The notes under the pieces: generated by a model
Told to the model about the DNA's origin: nothing
Databases searched by the model: none
Seen by the model: only the letters and a program-made list of their open reading frames with translations
Shown: positions 49,107-59,788 of the stretch, piece by piece
Layout of the letters: each line of letters opens with the position of its first letter
Position numbering within the stretch: position 1 is the stretch's first letter
NCBI RefSeq assembly: GCF_000827595.2
Contig: NZ_LN776180.1
Coordinates: 1-64,000 of the forward strand
Direction of reading: 5' to 3'
From: Necropsobacter massiliensis
GTDB lineage: Bacteria; Pseudomonadota; Gammaproteobacteria; Enterobacterales; Pasteurellaceae
DNA length: 64,000 nt
Position numbers and translations under genes: made by a program

Positions 49107-50522
49107 TTAATATGCTCCGCTTCGTTTAAAAACAACCTTCACTGTTTTAAACAAAATTGCAATATCATTCCAAAGTGACCAGTTTTTTACATACCAAGAG
49201 TCAAAATAAACCCGAGTTTCATAATCTACATCATTTCGTCCACTAACCTGCCAAAGCCCTGTCATTCCTGGTTTTGCCATTAGATAATAATCCACATCTT
49301 CTTGATAACGCTCAAGCTCGTCTTTCACAATTGGGCGTGGACCAACTAAACTCATTTCGCCTCTTAATACGTTAAAAAGCTGCGGCAGTTCATCTAAACT
49401 GGTTTTACGAATAAAATGCCCTATTTTAGTAATACGGGGATCGTTTTTTAATTTAAAATCCTTTTCCCATTCAGCGCGAGCCTCCGGATCATTTTTCAAT
49501 AAATCATCCAAAACCTCTTTTGAATTAACAACCATAGATCTAAATTTTAAACACTTAAAAATTTTACCATTTCTACCTACTCTGGGATGCCCATATATTG
49601 CATTTCCACCATCCTTTTTAACAGCAAAATAAAGATAAAGTAAAATAGGAGAAATAAGAATAATAATACTTAACGCCCCCAATATATCCATTATTCTTTT
49701 TAAGAATCGGGAAGTTCGTTTTGCTAAATTATTATTTACACGCAACAGCATTACTTCATAGCTGAATAAAAATGACATATCGGTACTATACAACGGTAAT
49801 CCACGTAAAGTAGGAATAACAGAAACAGAACGATATTTTCTTGTTGAGAAATAACGTAGCCATGTATTGCGCAATTCAGTTTCATCTTCTTCAAGTGCAA
49901 TAATAAATTGATCTGATTTTTTAATCGATGACTTCCATAAATTATCACTTTCATTAAGAACAGGAATATTAACATCCTTTAACATCTCATTCTGTTGTGG
50001 TGAAATAAAATATTTTACATTAAACCCTAAATATGGCTCACTCATTAAAGCGTAATATGCGTCTAGTGCATTTTGACCTCCGCCAATAATAACTGTATCC
50101 CGTAAATACATTCCTGATTTAATCAAAAGTTTTTTCAGAAATACTCGCATAAGAGGAGCAATTATAATAGCGACGACCCACGTCAATATCCATAAATACC
50201 GCGAAAAATATAGTTTTGAGAATGCAACTGTAGCTAATTCAATAACGGCTAAAATAACAATAGTTCGTAAAACCTCTTTTAATTCAAACCAAAACGGTTT
50301 TCGATAGGTGTAATGGCGTAAACGAACCCAGAACCATCCCATACCAATAAAAGACAGAATGATATGAATTAAGAAACGCTCTTCTATTTGCTCTGTAGGC
50401 ACATAACGGCTGAGTTGACCTGTCCATGCTTCAAGCAAATAAAAAGCAAAAATAATAGATAAACTCAGACATATAAAATCACTTAAGGCAAGGGTAAATT
50501 TACAAAAAAAGATTTTTTTCAT
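49107..50522 (-). CDS. wbaP: Undecaprenyl-phosphate sugar phosphotransferase (WbaP-like)
   Basis: Starts the repeat unit by adding a sugar-1-phosphate (galactose in WbaP) to undecaprenyl phosphate. 471 residues: four N-terminal membrane helices, a nucleotide-binding-like middle (VIIGGGQNALDAYYAL), then the catalytic domain (KFRSMVVNS, LDELPQLFNVLRGEMSLVG, PGMTGLWQVSGR). The length matches full-size WbaP rather than the short C-terminal form. Sugar specificity is inferred. Confidence 0.92.
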   Translation of the reverse strand: MKKIFFCKFTLALSDFICLSLSIIFAFYLLEAWTGQLSRYVPTEQIEERFLIHIILSFIGMGWFWVRLRHYTYRKPFWFELKEVLRTIVILAVIELATVAFSKLYFSRYLWILTWVVAIIIAPLMRVFLKKLLIKSGMYLRDTVIIGGGQNALDAYYALMSEPYLGFNVKYFISPQQNEMLKDVNIPVLNESDNLWKSSIKKSDQFIIALEEDETELRNTWLRYFSTRKYRSVSVIPTLRGLPLYSTDMSFLFSYEVMLLRVNNNLAKRTSRFLKRIMDILGALSIIILISPILLYLYFAVKKDGGNAIYGHPRVGRNGKIFKCLKFRSMVVNSKEVLDDLLKNDPEARAEWEKDFKLKNDPRITKIGHFIRKTSLDELPQLFNVLRGEMSLVGPRPIVKDELERYQEDVDYYLMAKPGMTGLWQVSGRNDVDYETRVYFDSWYVKNWSLWNDIAILFKTVKVVFKRSGAY

Positions 50523-50538
50523 TCATAATTCCCTATTA

Positions 50539-51639
50539 TTAGGCAAAATGCGAATTTACACATTCTAAAGCTTCAGCAATAATATTATGCATATCAAAAT
50601 ATTTATATTGCGCTAAACGTCCACCAAAAATCACATTAGGTTTGGCATCAGCAAGCGCTTTATATTTTGCATAAAGTTCATTATTACGTTCATCATTAAT
50701 TGGATAATACGGTTCATCCCCTTCTTCATATTCTTTTGAATGTTCACGAGTAATCACGGTCTTTGGCTGTGTACCATATTCAAAATGCTTATGTTCGATA
50801 ATACGAGTATAGGGTACTTCCGGTTCAGTATAGTTAACTACTGCATTACCTTGATAATTCGACATATCTAAAACTTCGTTATCAAAATGTAAACTGCGAT
50901 ATTCCAATTTACCAAATTGGTAACCGAAATACTCATCGATCATTCCCGTAAAGACAATTTTTTCAGCAAGATTTTCATAATCTTCACGTTCAGCAAAAAA
51001 ATCTACACCAAGTTTTACTTCAATGCCGTCTAACATTCTTTCAAAGATCCCCGTATAACCACCAATCGGAATACCTTGGTAAGTATCATAGAAGTAGTTG
51101 TTATCATAAGTAAAACGCACAGGTAAACGTTTAATAATAAACGGCGGGAGCTCAGTACATTTACGTCCCCATTGTTTTTCAGTGTAACCTTTAATGAGTT
51201 TTTCATAAATATCACGACCAACCAGAGAAATAGCCTGTTCCTCTAAGTTCTTAGGCTCTGTAATATTTTCTTTTGCAATTTGTTCTTTAATTTTCACCTC
51301 TGCTTCTTGCGGTGTAATCACGCCCCACATTTTATTGAAGGTTAGCATATTAAATGGCAGGCTATAGAGTTCATCTTTATAGCGTGCAACAGGTGAGTTT
51401 GTAAAACGATTAAATTCAGCAAACTGTTGAATATAATCCCAAACTACTTTATTACTAGTATGGAAAATATGTGCACCATACTTATGCACATTAATACCTT
51501 CAATGTTTTGGGTATAGCAATTCCCACCAATGTGGTCACGTTTTTCGATAACTAAGCATTTTTTGCCGCGTTTAGTCGCTTCATAGGCAAAGATAGAACC
51601 AAAAAGTCCTGCACCAACGATAAGATAATCGTATTTCAT
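50539..51639 (-). CDS. glf: UDP-galactopyranose mutase
   Basis: Flavoenzyme making UDP-galactofuranose. 366 residues. FAD-binding motif IVGAGLFGSIFAYEA at residues 6-20 and GGRLAQYKYFDMHNII near the C-terminus are complete. Its presence predicts galactofuranose in the polymer. It reads less AT-rich than its neighbours wzy and the acyltransferase gene. Confidence 0.96.
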   Translation of the reverse strand: MKYDYLIVGAGLFGSIFAYEATKRGKKCLVIEKRDHIGGNCYTQNIEGINVHKYGAHIFHTSNKVVWDYIQQFAEFNRFTNSPVARYKDELYSLPFNMLTFNKMWGVITPQEAEVKIKEQIAKENITEPKNLEEQAISLVGRDIYEKLIKGYTEKQWGRKCTELPPFIIKRLPVRFTYDNNYFYDTYQGIPIGGYTGIFERMLDGIEVKLGVDFFAEREDYENLAEKIVFTGMIDEYFGYQFGKLEYRSLHFDNEVLDMSNYQGNAVVNYTEPEVPYTRIIEHKHFEYGTQPKTVITREHSKEYEEGDEPYYPINDERNNELYAKYKALADAKPNVIFGGRLAQYKYFDMHNIIAEALECVNSHFA

Positions 51640-51663
51640 ATATTTTAAACCTTCTAAAAATTA

Positions 51664-53004
51664 CTATTTTGATACAGCATTCACTTTATTTGCTAAGTCT
51701 TCTTTAAAGTTATAGAAGAAATACAATCCTAGAACCACACATATTAAGACTACAAACTCTAATGAGAAAAATTTATAAAGGTCACCATCTTTAACACCTT
51801 TTCTCAGAATATAAAAGAATCTTGAAGAAATTATAGATAATAGTAAGTCCCCCATCATAATTGAAGCAAAAACTAACTTTAACCATAACCCAGATATAAC
51901 ACCTAACATGAACATCGCAACCATTCCCAGATAACTACCAAAGTGATAGAAAATTAGTGCGGGCGTTGAATAGGTAAAACGAGATAATTTAGCTAATTTC
52001 CACTCAAACCTCTCAGGGGTTGTATTTAGTTGCATAACTTTATACATACCAACATCATATTGATTTACATCATTATAGTTAAGATAAGTATTAAATTCTT
52101 TAGTTATTTCATCCAATCTTAGTTCATCAGAATAATTTTTATAAGTTGACCACCATAGCTGTCCTTCTTGAGATAAACGTTGTCTTGCGTAATCCATTGG
52201 TTCGAATGACGGGAAATAATATACATTGATACTAATTGCAGCAATAATAAAAACTGCTAACCCTGAACCAATAATAAAGATTAATTTTAAAACTTTTTTT
52301 CTAAAAATATATATAGAAAAAGGAATAAAAAACAGAAATAATATTTCAACTAAATTCCAAAACTTATGCCCTTTTAATAAGAAGGCAAATAAGACAAGAA
52401 ATAAAAGACATAGATACAATTTTTTCTTTTCTTTAAAGAACAAAATCCCCAGCCCTAGAGAAAAATAAAACAAGATATTAGTAATTTGACCAAAAATCCC
52501 CAATACATCTTTATCATATGCAAATCTATCAACGCCAAGCATAGGAGCTGGCTTATATTTTAAGATAACCACATAAGTTAAGACTAATAAAGAAACCAAT
52601 AAAATAAGAAATACTTTTTTATAATTAATACTACCTATATATAATTTATCGATACTTTTCTCCTTGATAATTAGAAAAATACCTATTAAAAAAGAGTATT
52701 GATATAAAAAAAGAAGAGGTAGACTACCCTCATGACTAATCCATTGCTCAATCTCATAAAGATAATAACTCGTAGTAGCATGCTCAATAGCGAAAACACC
52801 AAAGATATTTAATACAATTGTAATAACTACTAATATATTAACGAACGTCCTCCTAGGATTTATTATTAATTCCAGAAATAGAATTAATAAGAATAAACCT
52901 AATAGGACAAAATCATTAATATAAAATATTTTTTCTAAAGAAAGTAAAGCCAGAACAATAAAAGCAAGAACTAAAATAAACTTCATTAGTTTTGTTAATA
53001 ACAT
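51664..53004 (-). CDS. wzy: Multi-pass membrane protein, likely O-antigen/capsule polymerase
   Basis: 446 residues from ATG 53004, chosen because GGGGGTGTA stands just before it. About 11-12 hydrophobic helices and a large loop (about 255-335) fit the Wzy polymerase class, which is recognised by topology and position rather than sequence. Lies between the CDP-glycerol transferase and glf. The call is an inference; very AT-rich. Confidence 0.7.
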   Translation of the reverse strand: MLLTKLMKFILVLAFIVLALLSLEKIFYINDFVLLGLFLLILFLELIINPRRTFVNILVVITIVLNIFGVFAIEHATTSYYLYEIEQWISHEGSLPLLFLYQYSFLIGIFLIIKEKSIDKLYIGSINYKKVFLILLVSLLVLTYVVILKYKPAPMLGVDRFAYDKDVLGIFGQITNILFYFSLGLGILFFKEKKKLYLCLLFLVLFAFLLKGHKFWNLVEILFLFFIPFSIYIFRKKVLKLIFIIGSGLAVFIIAAISINVYYFPSFEPMDYARQRLSQEGQLWWSTYKNYSDELRLDEITKEFNTYLNYNDVNQYDVGMYKVMQLNTTPERFEWKLAKLSRFTYSTPALIFYHFGSYLGMVAMFMLGVISGLWLKLVFASIMMGDLLLSIISSRFFYILRKGVKDGDLYKFFSLEFVVLICVVLGLYFFYNFKEDLANKVNAVSK

Positions 53005-53032
53005 TACACCCCCAAAAGAAATATTTTTGACT

Positions 53033-54127
53033 TTATAAATCATTCTCATAAGGAGAAAATATTTCATTTTTCATCTTTATATAAGATTCGGTTCTTATGA
53101 GCTCAAACAATTCCGAAGATACGCAAGTTAATGAAAATGGTAAAATATTAATATCGCAATAAAATTCTCTACTATTCTTCAAATAATTATCTAAATCAGG
53201 ACAAAATAATACTATTGGAATGTCACAATACATACAATCAAACATTACTGACGAATAATCTGTAATTACTAATTTAGCATTTTTTACTAAAGAGTAAAAA
53301 TCTTCAGATAATTCTGCTAGCTTAATATTACTATATGCTTTATCTAAATGTTGCATTTTATCTGATGGATGAGGTTTAACTAAACATATCAAATTTTTCT
53401 CAGCCATTAATACATTTAACTTATCTAAATCACAGCTTTTATAAAATTGAAAAGAGGCGTCATCCCGCCACGTTGGAGCATAAATAACAAGGTTCTTTGA
53501 TTGAGATGATTCATAATCTGCTTTCAATGTCTTTAATCTTGGAGGAAACGCTTCAACAAATGAGCTATTTAATACATCAAATGCGGTTTTAAAACATCGT
53601 TTTTCATATTCAGAACAAACTAGCAATTCATCTGGGCGAACATATAAATATGGGAATATATATTTAAAAATAAATTCATATTTATTTCTAATTGAATAAA
53701 ATCCTGTTGTAACATCTCGTTCAATTTTTTTCAAAGGTGTACCATGCCATACATTGAATAATTTAGCACCTTTTGATAGCCAATAATTAATATCAGAGAC
53801 GTAGCTAGAATAAATAAAATGTTTTGCAGTTAAAATATGATATAAACCCACTATACTAGATGCAGAAAAAAACAAATATTCTCCATTTACATTTAGCCGT
53901 TCTAGACTAAATTTAATTTTCTCATTCTTATAAATAAAAATTTTTTTATATCCAACTTTGTAACTATCATCTAAATAAAGGCTTTTCACATTACCTGAAA
54001 AAGTCCCTGTGTGGGTTCCAAAAACGATTTTCTTTTCATCTCGGTTAAAAAAGCCCGATAAAAAATACATAACCCATCCACCAAGAGCAACAAAAGTGGC
54101 AATAAATAACTTAATTAATCGCTTCAT
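53033..54127 (-). CDS. CDP-glycerol:polysaccharide glycerophosphotransferase (TagB/TagF family)
   Basis: Transfers glycerol phosphate from CDP-glycerol. 364 residues. Starts with a membrane-like helix; family motifs NVWHGTPLKKIERD (about 125-140), YAPTWRDD (about 222-229), KPHPSD (about 255) and TDYSSVMFDCMYCDIPIVL (about 290) are intact. Overlaps tagD by 4 bp (ATGA), so substrate supply and transfer are coupled. Confidence 0.9.
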   Translation of the reverse strand: MKRLIKLFIATFVALGGWVMYFLSGFFNRDEKKIVFGTHTGTFSGNVKSLYLDDSYKVGYKKIFIYKNEKIKFSLERLNVNGEYLFFSASSIVGLYHILTAKHFIYSSYVSDINYWLSKGAKLFNVWHGTPLKKIERDVTTGFYSIRNKYEFIFKYIFPYLYVRPDELLVCSEYEKRCFKTAFDVLNSSFVEAFPPRLKTLKADYESSQSKNLVIYAPTWRDDASFQFYKSCDLDKLNVLMAEKNLICLVKPHPSDKMQHLDKAYSNIKLAELSEDFYSLVKNAKLVITDYSSVMFDCMYCDIPIVLFCPDLDNYLKNSREFYCDINILPFSLTCVSSELFELIRTESYIKMKNEIFSPYENDL

Positions 54128-54582
54128 TCTAAATCACGCTTCAATTGTTCTAGAATATCAAAAGCTTTAAGAATTTCATCTTTTGAAATAGAAAAACTTT
54201 TTAGTGTTTGTTTTAATTGGGTCGAAGAAATTCCCGTCGTTCTCTCTAAATAAACAACTTCACAATATTCTTTTAAGAAATCAAATTTCCCCTCCCAGTC
54301 ATTCCCTATGGCAAAAATATCCACATCATATTTTTCAACATCAATAATCTTTTGTTCCCAACTGGATTCAGGAATAACTAAGTCAACGCATTTAATATTC
54401 GCAACAATTTCTGCGCGTTGCTCATAAGGAATAACTGTTGTCTTCCCTTTCCCCGCATTAAATTCATCCGTGGAAACTGCAACAATCAATTTATCTCCTA
54501 ACGACTTTAATCGTTGTAGTAACTTGAGATGACCAATATGAAAAAGATCAAAGGTACCATAGGTTATAACTGTTTTTGCCAT
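54124..54582 (-). CDS. tagD: Glycerol-3-phosphate cytidylyltransferase (TagD-like)
   Basis: Makes CDP-glycerol. 152 residues. The nucleotidyltransferase motif GTFDLFHIGH and RTTGISSTQLK are intact. The last 20-25 residues form an extra helical tail compared with Bacillus TagD (about 130). It overlaps the flippase gene by 19 bp and the next gene by 4 bp. Confidence 0.92.
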   Translation of the reverse strand: MAKTVITYGTFDLFHIGHLKLLQRLKSLGDKLIVAVSTDEFNAGKGKTTVIPYEQRAEIVANIKCVDLVIPESSWEQKIIDVEKYDVDIFAIGNDWEGKFDFLKEYCEVVYLERTTGISSTQLKQTLKSFSISKDEILKAFDILEQLKRDLE

Positions 54583-55820
54583 AATTTGTTGCCTCTTATT
54601 TTCATAATACGATAAATAAAAACAAATGATTCTGTTATTAACACCATATAAGCTACGGAATATAATGAAATTTTATTAAATAAAATTAATAATCCCAAAC
54701 CAACTATATGCAAAATTGATGCATAAATAACACTCAGATTAGCCTCTTTTGAATAGCCTAATGCACCTAAAAATGGATAACCTAACAAAATGCTAGGCAC
54801 AACAATTAGCGAAGCGACTAAAAATATATTAAATACAGAGATAGATTCTACACCAATCTTCTGGGTAAAAAGAATTGCAAACACATCTTTTACAATAAAG
54901 AAAAGAGTAAATATACCCACGATATTTAGAAGAACTGATGCTTTAAAGATTTTTTTAAATAAACCAATATTTCGTTCTTTTGCAATATAGGGATATAACA
55001 CCTGCGACAAAGGGGTATAAAATGCTTGTAATGCTTTATAAAGTTGATCAGCTATCGCATAGTAACCAACTATGGTATTTGAAGAAAACAAACCGAGAAC
55101 AAATGAGTTTGCAGAAGTATACATACTCAAAGAAGCCCGGGATAAAAAGAATGTTGAACTTTGTTTAAAATAGAACCACAATGTTGAATATTTTTGCCAA
55201 CGAATTTTTTGTTTTAAGGAAATATGAACAATCCATAATGAAATCACTGCGGCAATCACTAAGCCAAGACCATTAAATAAAGGAACGAATAAATAATCCG
55301 AATTTTCTTTTACAAAAAGGAAAATACATCCGGTAAACAAAAATTTCGCCACAATATTTACTATGGTAATGTATTTCATTTTTTCGATTCCTTGGAAATA
55401 CCAAACAGGAAACAATGCCTGACCTACCACCCAAAGAAAACTTAAATAATAAACTGTTTTATCCTCAGAAAATCTATCTGATAAATAGATAATTAACGTT
55501 AATAATATTAATGATACCAACATTAATAAACATTTAATTATCATGACTGAGCTATAAACTTCTGTAAGTTTTACCCTATCATCTCGATAGATCGAAACAT
55601 CTTTTGTTGCAGATAAATTAAAGCCGAAATCTACTAATATATTAAAAAAGATAATAAATGACTGCGCAAACATCACTAAACCATAAGTTCCCACATCAAG
55701 CACACGAACTAAATAAGGCAATGTTAGAAGTGGTAAGACATAGTTAACCATTTGTAAAATAGTTAATGAAAAGAAATTACCAAATAATCTCTTTTTATGC
55801 GCAGCTTCAATATTACTCAT
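54564..55820 (-). CDS. wzx: Polysaccharide flippase (Wzx-like)
   Basis: Moves the lipid-linked repeat unit across the inner membrane. 418 residues with about 12 helices; the N-terminus LFGNFFSLTILQMVNYVLPL and the PYLVRVLDVGTYGL segment are typical of Wzx in the MATE-like superfamily. Eight bp behind the DUF4422 gene. Confidence 0.9.
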   Translation of the reverse strand: MSNIEAAHKKRLFGNFFSLTILQMVNYVLPLLTLPYLVRVLDVGTYGLVMFAQSFIIFFNILVDFGFNLSATKDVSIYRDDRVKLTEVYSSVMIIKCLLMLVSLILLTLIIYLSDRFSEDKTVYYLSFLWVVGQALFPVWYFQGIEKMKYITIVNIVAKFLFTGCIFLFVKENSDYLFVPLFNGLGLVIAAVISLWIVHISLKQKIRWQKYSTLWFYFKQSSTFFLSRASLSMYTSANSFVLGLFSSNTIVGYYAIADQLYKALQAFYTPLSQVLYPYIAKERNIGLFKKIFKASVLLNIVGIFTLFFIVKDVFAILFTQKIGVESISVFNIFLVASLIVVPSILLGYPFLGALGYSKEANLSVIYASILHIVGLGLLILFNKISLYSVAYMVLITESFVFIYRIMKIRGNKLWQKQL

Positions 55821-55828
55821 ACTATTGA

Positions 55829-56632
55829 TTAAAAACTCTTCTCATACTTCTTGCCAAAAAATTTAGCCATTAAAAACGCACTACCTTTCTTCAACCAATT
55901 AATTTTCTCACCATAAACAAATGGAATAGCTTTCACTTTTAATGGATTAGATTTTGAATATTGCTTCATCCATACGTTAAATAGTAATTCACTCACTCGA
56001 CCATAAAAACGGGCGTGGAATGAAGAATATTGGTCTGAAGGAATACGTTTTTCTAATTCAAAAAGCACTGGGAATAACCAAGAACAATAGTTATTTACTA
56101 ATTCTTTTGACATGATAAACATATTAAACATATGTCCACCACGCTGCTTCATTACCTCATCAAAACTTGCTAAAAAATCACCGCACTTTTCAGCGATAAT
56201 GTCGCGAGTCACATCTAAATGCTCTGCATGTAATGTGTTTGCATAATGAGAATAGAGAGTTTCAATATAGTAATTACGACGTTTTGGCACAATTACATCA
56301 TATTCTTCAAGCAGTTTTGAGGCTTCTTCGGTAGTTAAATATAAGGTTTCAAGTGGCTGATTACGACGCGCTAAACGGTTTTTCACACTAAAAAAGCGGC
56401 GATAGTGAATTAAACCTAAATAATCATTCACTAGATTCTTCCATGCCCAATAAAGTCCCGTTAATTCGCAGAAACTTGCATTTTTAGCAGAAATATTTTC
56501 ACCAGTGTCATCACCTTGATAACCTAAATCTTGTTTGCCTAGTTTACCCACATGCAACGGTAAATACATGTTATCAGAAGGCATAAAATGCTGCTTATGA
56601 GTGGCGATGATAATTTTAATATCTTTATCCAT
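55829..56632 (-). CDS. DUF4422 glycosyltransferase-like protein
   Basis: 267 residues. Contains HYRRFF and LYWAWKN motifs found in capsular/O-antigen transferases of the DUF4422 group; no signal peptide. Probably adds one sugar to the repeat unit; donor unknown. It contains the only full uptake signal I found between 47.7 and 57.7 kb (near 56181). Overlaps wzz by about 8 bp. Confidence 0.82.
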   Translation of the reverse strand: MDKDIKIIIATHKQHFMPSDNMYLPLHVGKLGKQDLGYQGDDTGENISAKNASFCELTGLYWAWKNLVNDYLGLIHYRRFFSVKNRLARRNQPLETLYLTTEEASKLLEEYDVIVPKRRNYYIETLYSHYANTLHAEHLDVTRDIIAEKCGDFLASFDEVMKQRGGHMFNMFIMSKELVNNYCSWLFPVLFELEKRIPSDQYSSFHARFYGRVSELLFNVWMKQYSKSNPLKVKAIPFVYGEKINWLKKGSAFLMAKFFGKKYEKSF

Positions 56633-57752
56633 TTTTATTACCAAACAGTGACTTCACTAAAACCCAAATAGAACCAATCAAACCACCCAGCACTGCACCA
56701 ATTAAAAGTAGCAAAACTCGTTTCGGCCAATCTCTTTTTACCGGGTAATCCGGAGATGCCTGATAACTAAACGTATCTGCTTTTACTTCTTTTGTTTTTG
56801 CTAACAGTGGTTCCAGCTCTTTGAGTAATTCCGTTACCTGATAATATCTTGGCGGGTAAATCACGCCTTTCTCTTTAATAACATTAATCTGGGCTTTTAA
56901 ATAATTCTCACCAAGCATGAAAAGATATGTACCGTCACTTAATTTAGAATCGGATAACGGAATTTTAGTTTCTGACATAGCTACGGCTTGAAGCGCAGTA
57001 TCATTAGCCAAACCAAAAGATTTTGAATAGTCTTTTATTCCTGCCTCTTTTGCAATATTAAATGCATTATTCAAGTTTTCAAGCTGTACTGTTCTTTGAA
57101 TGGTTAAGTCTCTTTCAAATTTTGTTTTTTCATAGTTTAAATCGGAAACGATTTCATTAAAGTAAATTAAGAAATTATCTAATTCCTGTTGATATGCAGA
57201 TTGATTTGTAAAAGAAATAAACTGTTGTAGTGTTTTTTGCGCGTCCTCAGGCGTTTCTGCGCTAAAACTGATTCTTCGTCCCACTAAATCAGGTTCTTTT
57301 TTAGGATCCGGCTTCGTGATACTGATATCTTTGCTGATAAGCTCTGAAAGAATTGTTCTTTGAGATTCTTCATCTTCCCCTTTAGCCAATTTTTTATACC
57401 ATTCGGATTGTATAAAAAACTCTCTACGTCTATCCAAAGATTCTGACAGTAAATTAAATTTTCCGAACAATCCGCTCGCTAGTGCACCAGCATCAAATTC
57501 CCCGCCTAAGATACGGGCGTATTCTTTACGTATATTAAAATAGTTTCCTAAATCAATGGTCTTTGGAGCAATCACCTCGGCTTTTGATGTCCATTGCTCC
57601 TTGGCGGTAAAAGCATAGATCCCAGCAATCAAGGTAAAAACAAAAGCGGAAAGAATAATCAAAACCTTCTTATCCCATAAAACTTTAATTAATTCAATAA
57701 GATCGATTTCATCATTGCGCTTTTCATTCAAAGAATGCTGATCTGTTACCAT
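56625..57752 (-). CDS. wzz: Chain-length determinant protein (Wzz)
   Basis: Sets polymer length. 375 residues: N-terminal helix (about 30-50, after DEIDLIELIKVLWDKK), a long periplasmic helical domain, and a C-terminal helix (about 345-366, LLLLIGAVLGGLIGSIWVL) preceded by a Pro-containing segment. First gene of the polysaccharide operon; its promoter must lie in 57753-57971. Confidence 0.9.
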   Translation of the reverse strand: MVTDQHSLNEKRNDEIDLIELIKVLWDKKVLIILSAFVFTLIAGIYAFTAKEQWTSKAEVIAPKTIDLGNYFNIRKEYARILGGEFDAGALASGLFGKFNLLSESLDRRREFFIQSEWYKKLAKGEDEESQRTILSELISKDISITKPDPKKEPDLVGRRISFSAETPEDAQKTLQQFISFTNQSAYQQELDNFLIYFNEIVSDLNYEKTKFERDLTIQRTVQLENLNNAFNIAKEAGIKDYSKSFGLANDTALQAVAMSETKIPLSDSKLSDGTYLFMLGENYLKAQINVIKEKGVIYPPRYYQVTELLKELEPLLAKTKEVKADTFSYQASPDYPVKRDWPKRVLLLLIGAVLGGLIGSIWVLVKSLFGNKNG

Positions 57753-57929
57753 CGCAATACTCCCACATAATTCAAATAATTAAAAAATAAGCAAGGGCAA
57801 TTCTAATGGTTTTTCCATCAATAACCAAGCTATATCTTCAAAATTTACACTTTCGAAAAACGCACTACTATCTGGTCAAAAATAATTTTCCCACAAAGCT
57901 CTTTTAGAAAAGACGTTAAAAGAGTATAA

Positions 57930-58190
<261 letters not shown>

Positions 58191-58205
58191 TGGGTTCGCG
58201 TGATG

Positions 58206-58233
58206 AACACCAAGTCCGGTACTTGGTGTTTCG
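58206..58233 (+). terminator. Terminator of infA
   Basis: AACACCAAGT (58206-58215) pairs with ACTTGGTGTT (58221-58230), followed by a short T stretch. Confidence 0.7.
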
Positions 58234-58249
58234 GTGAAACGCGAAAAAT

Positions 58250-59788
58250 TTAGACCGCACTTTTTACCAGTCGGCGTTTGAGCACAACGCCTGCTCCCCG
58301 CAATAAAATCAGCACCGCACTTAACAGATACAACGGCATTGTACCCAATACGGCATAAGGCGTTTTGCCTTCTGTTGGGGCAATGCGGTGAGTCAGTACG
58401 GTTTCGGTAAATTGTGGCGCCTGCGCGACAATCTTGCCCTTTTCGTCAATAAAGACCGTAATGCCGGTGTTTGTAGCGCGAATCACCGGTTTGCCGGTTT
58501 CCAGTGCGCGCATTCTCGCCATTTGTAAATGCTGCCACGGACCAATGCTGTCGCCGAACCAAGCATCGTTGGAAATCGTTAGGATAAAATCGCTTTCCGC
58601 CGTCAGATTCTGTTGTAGCTGAGCGCCAAAAATAATTTCATAACAAATCGCTGGAGTAAATCGGCGATTTTTAGCCAACAGCGGCGGCTGAATTTTATCG
58701 CCCTGCTGGAAAGCCGACATCGGCAGATTAAACACAGTGCCCAGCGGACGCAATAAATGTTCCAGCGGTACATATTCACCGAAAGGTACCAGATGATGTT
58801 TACTGTAACGGTTTGCCGTATCGGGGCGATAAGGCAATGTCGGATTACCGATATTGATAATGGAATTTAATAGCTTACCGCGCGTTTCGTCTTCATACAC
58901 CGTGCCGATAAGCAGCTCACTGCCCGCCCGTTGCGCCGCCTGTTGTAAGGTATCGAAAAACGGCCGAATCTCATTTTCCCACACCGGCAGCGCCGCCTCG
59001 GGCAGAATAATCAGATCAGTTTTCCCCAGCTGTTGATTGATTAATTTACTGTAAATCTCAAAGGTTTGATAAGCATAGGCGGGATCCCATTTCAAATTCT
59101 GTTCGATATTCCCCTGCACAAGGCTAATGTTCAGCGCTTTATCTTCCACCTTGCGCACATAATCCAAGTTGGAAGAAAGCGCGCTTAATCCGCCAATCAC
59201 AAGCAGCAGAACAGTATGAGCCAGCGCGATATTCAGCTTTTTCGGCGCGTTCAGCAGTGCGGAAACGATACTGAAAAGCACCGCACTTACCCACATCACA
59301 AAAAAGCTCAGTCCTTCCACGCCGAACAGTGGCGCCAGCCCGGCAAAGGGGCTGTCAATCTGCGTATAACCGAATTGCAGCCACGGAAAACCGGTAAACA
59401 ACCAGCCGCGCAAAAATTCGGTCAATGTCCAAATCACCGGAAAAACCGCCGCGCCACGCACCTGAAAGCGCTGCACCAAATAGGCAAACAGCAGCGGATA
59501 TAAAGACAAATACGCCGCCAGCAGCGCCACCAGCAAATAGCTAATCAGCAGCGGCGCCCCACCGAATTGGTGAATACTGACGTGCAGCCAGTTTACGCCA
59601 AAAGTGAAAAAGCTCATTCCCCATAAAAAGGCACCGAAAAGTGCGGTCTTTTTTCGTTCCGTTTTTGCCACAAACAGCAAGCCGATTAACGATAGGTAAG
59701 CAACGCCCCACAGATCAAAAGGGGAAAAGGCGAATACGCCCAATCCCCCGCTGATTAACGCGATAAAATAGATAACATAATTTTTCAT
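58250..59788 (-). CDS. lnt: Apolipoprotein N-acyltransferase
   Basis: Adds the third acyl chain to lipoproteins such as Pal. 512 residues, about seven membrane helices, then a nitrilase domain: catalytic Glu in LPEAALP (about 265), Lys in [14 protein letters not shown] (about 335) and Cys in AICYEIIFG (about 385). Overlaps the corC stop by 4 bp. Confidence 0.96.
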   Translation of the reverse strand: MKNYVIYFIALISGGLGVFAFSPFDLWGVAYLSLIGLLFVAKTERKKTALFGAFLWGMSFFTFGVNWLHVSIHQFGGAPLLISYLLVALLAAYLSLYPLLFAYLVQRFQVRGAAVFPVIWTLTEFLRGWLFTGFPWLQFGYTQIDSPFAGLAPLFGVEGLSFFVMWVSAVLFSIVSALLNAPKKLNIALAHTVLLLVIGGLSALSSNLDYVRKVEDKALNISLVQGNIEQNLKWDPAYAYQTFEIYSKLINQQLGKTDLIILPEAALPVWENEIRPFFDTLQQAAQRAGSELLIGTVYEDETRGKLLNSIINIGNPTLPYRPDTANRYSKHHLVPFGEYVPLEHLLRPLGTVFNLPMSAFQQGDKIQPPLLAKNRRFTPAICYEIIFGAQLQQNLTAESDFILTISNDAWFGDSIGPWQHLQMARMRALETGKPVIRATNTGITVFIDEKGKIVAQAPQFTETVLTHRIAPTEGKTPYAVLGTMPLYLLSAVLILLRGAGVVLKRRLVKSAV

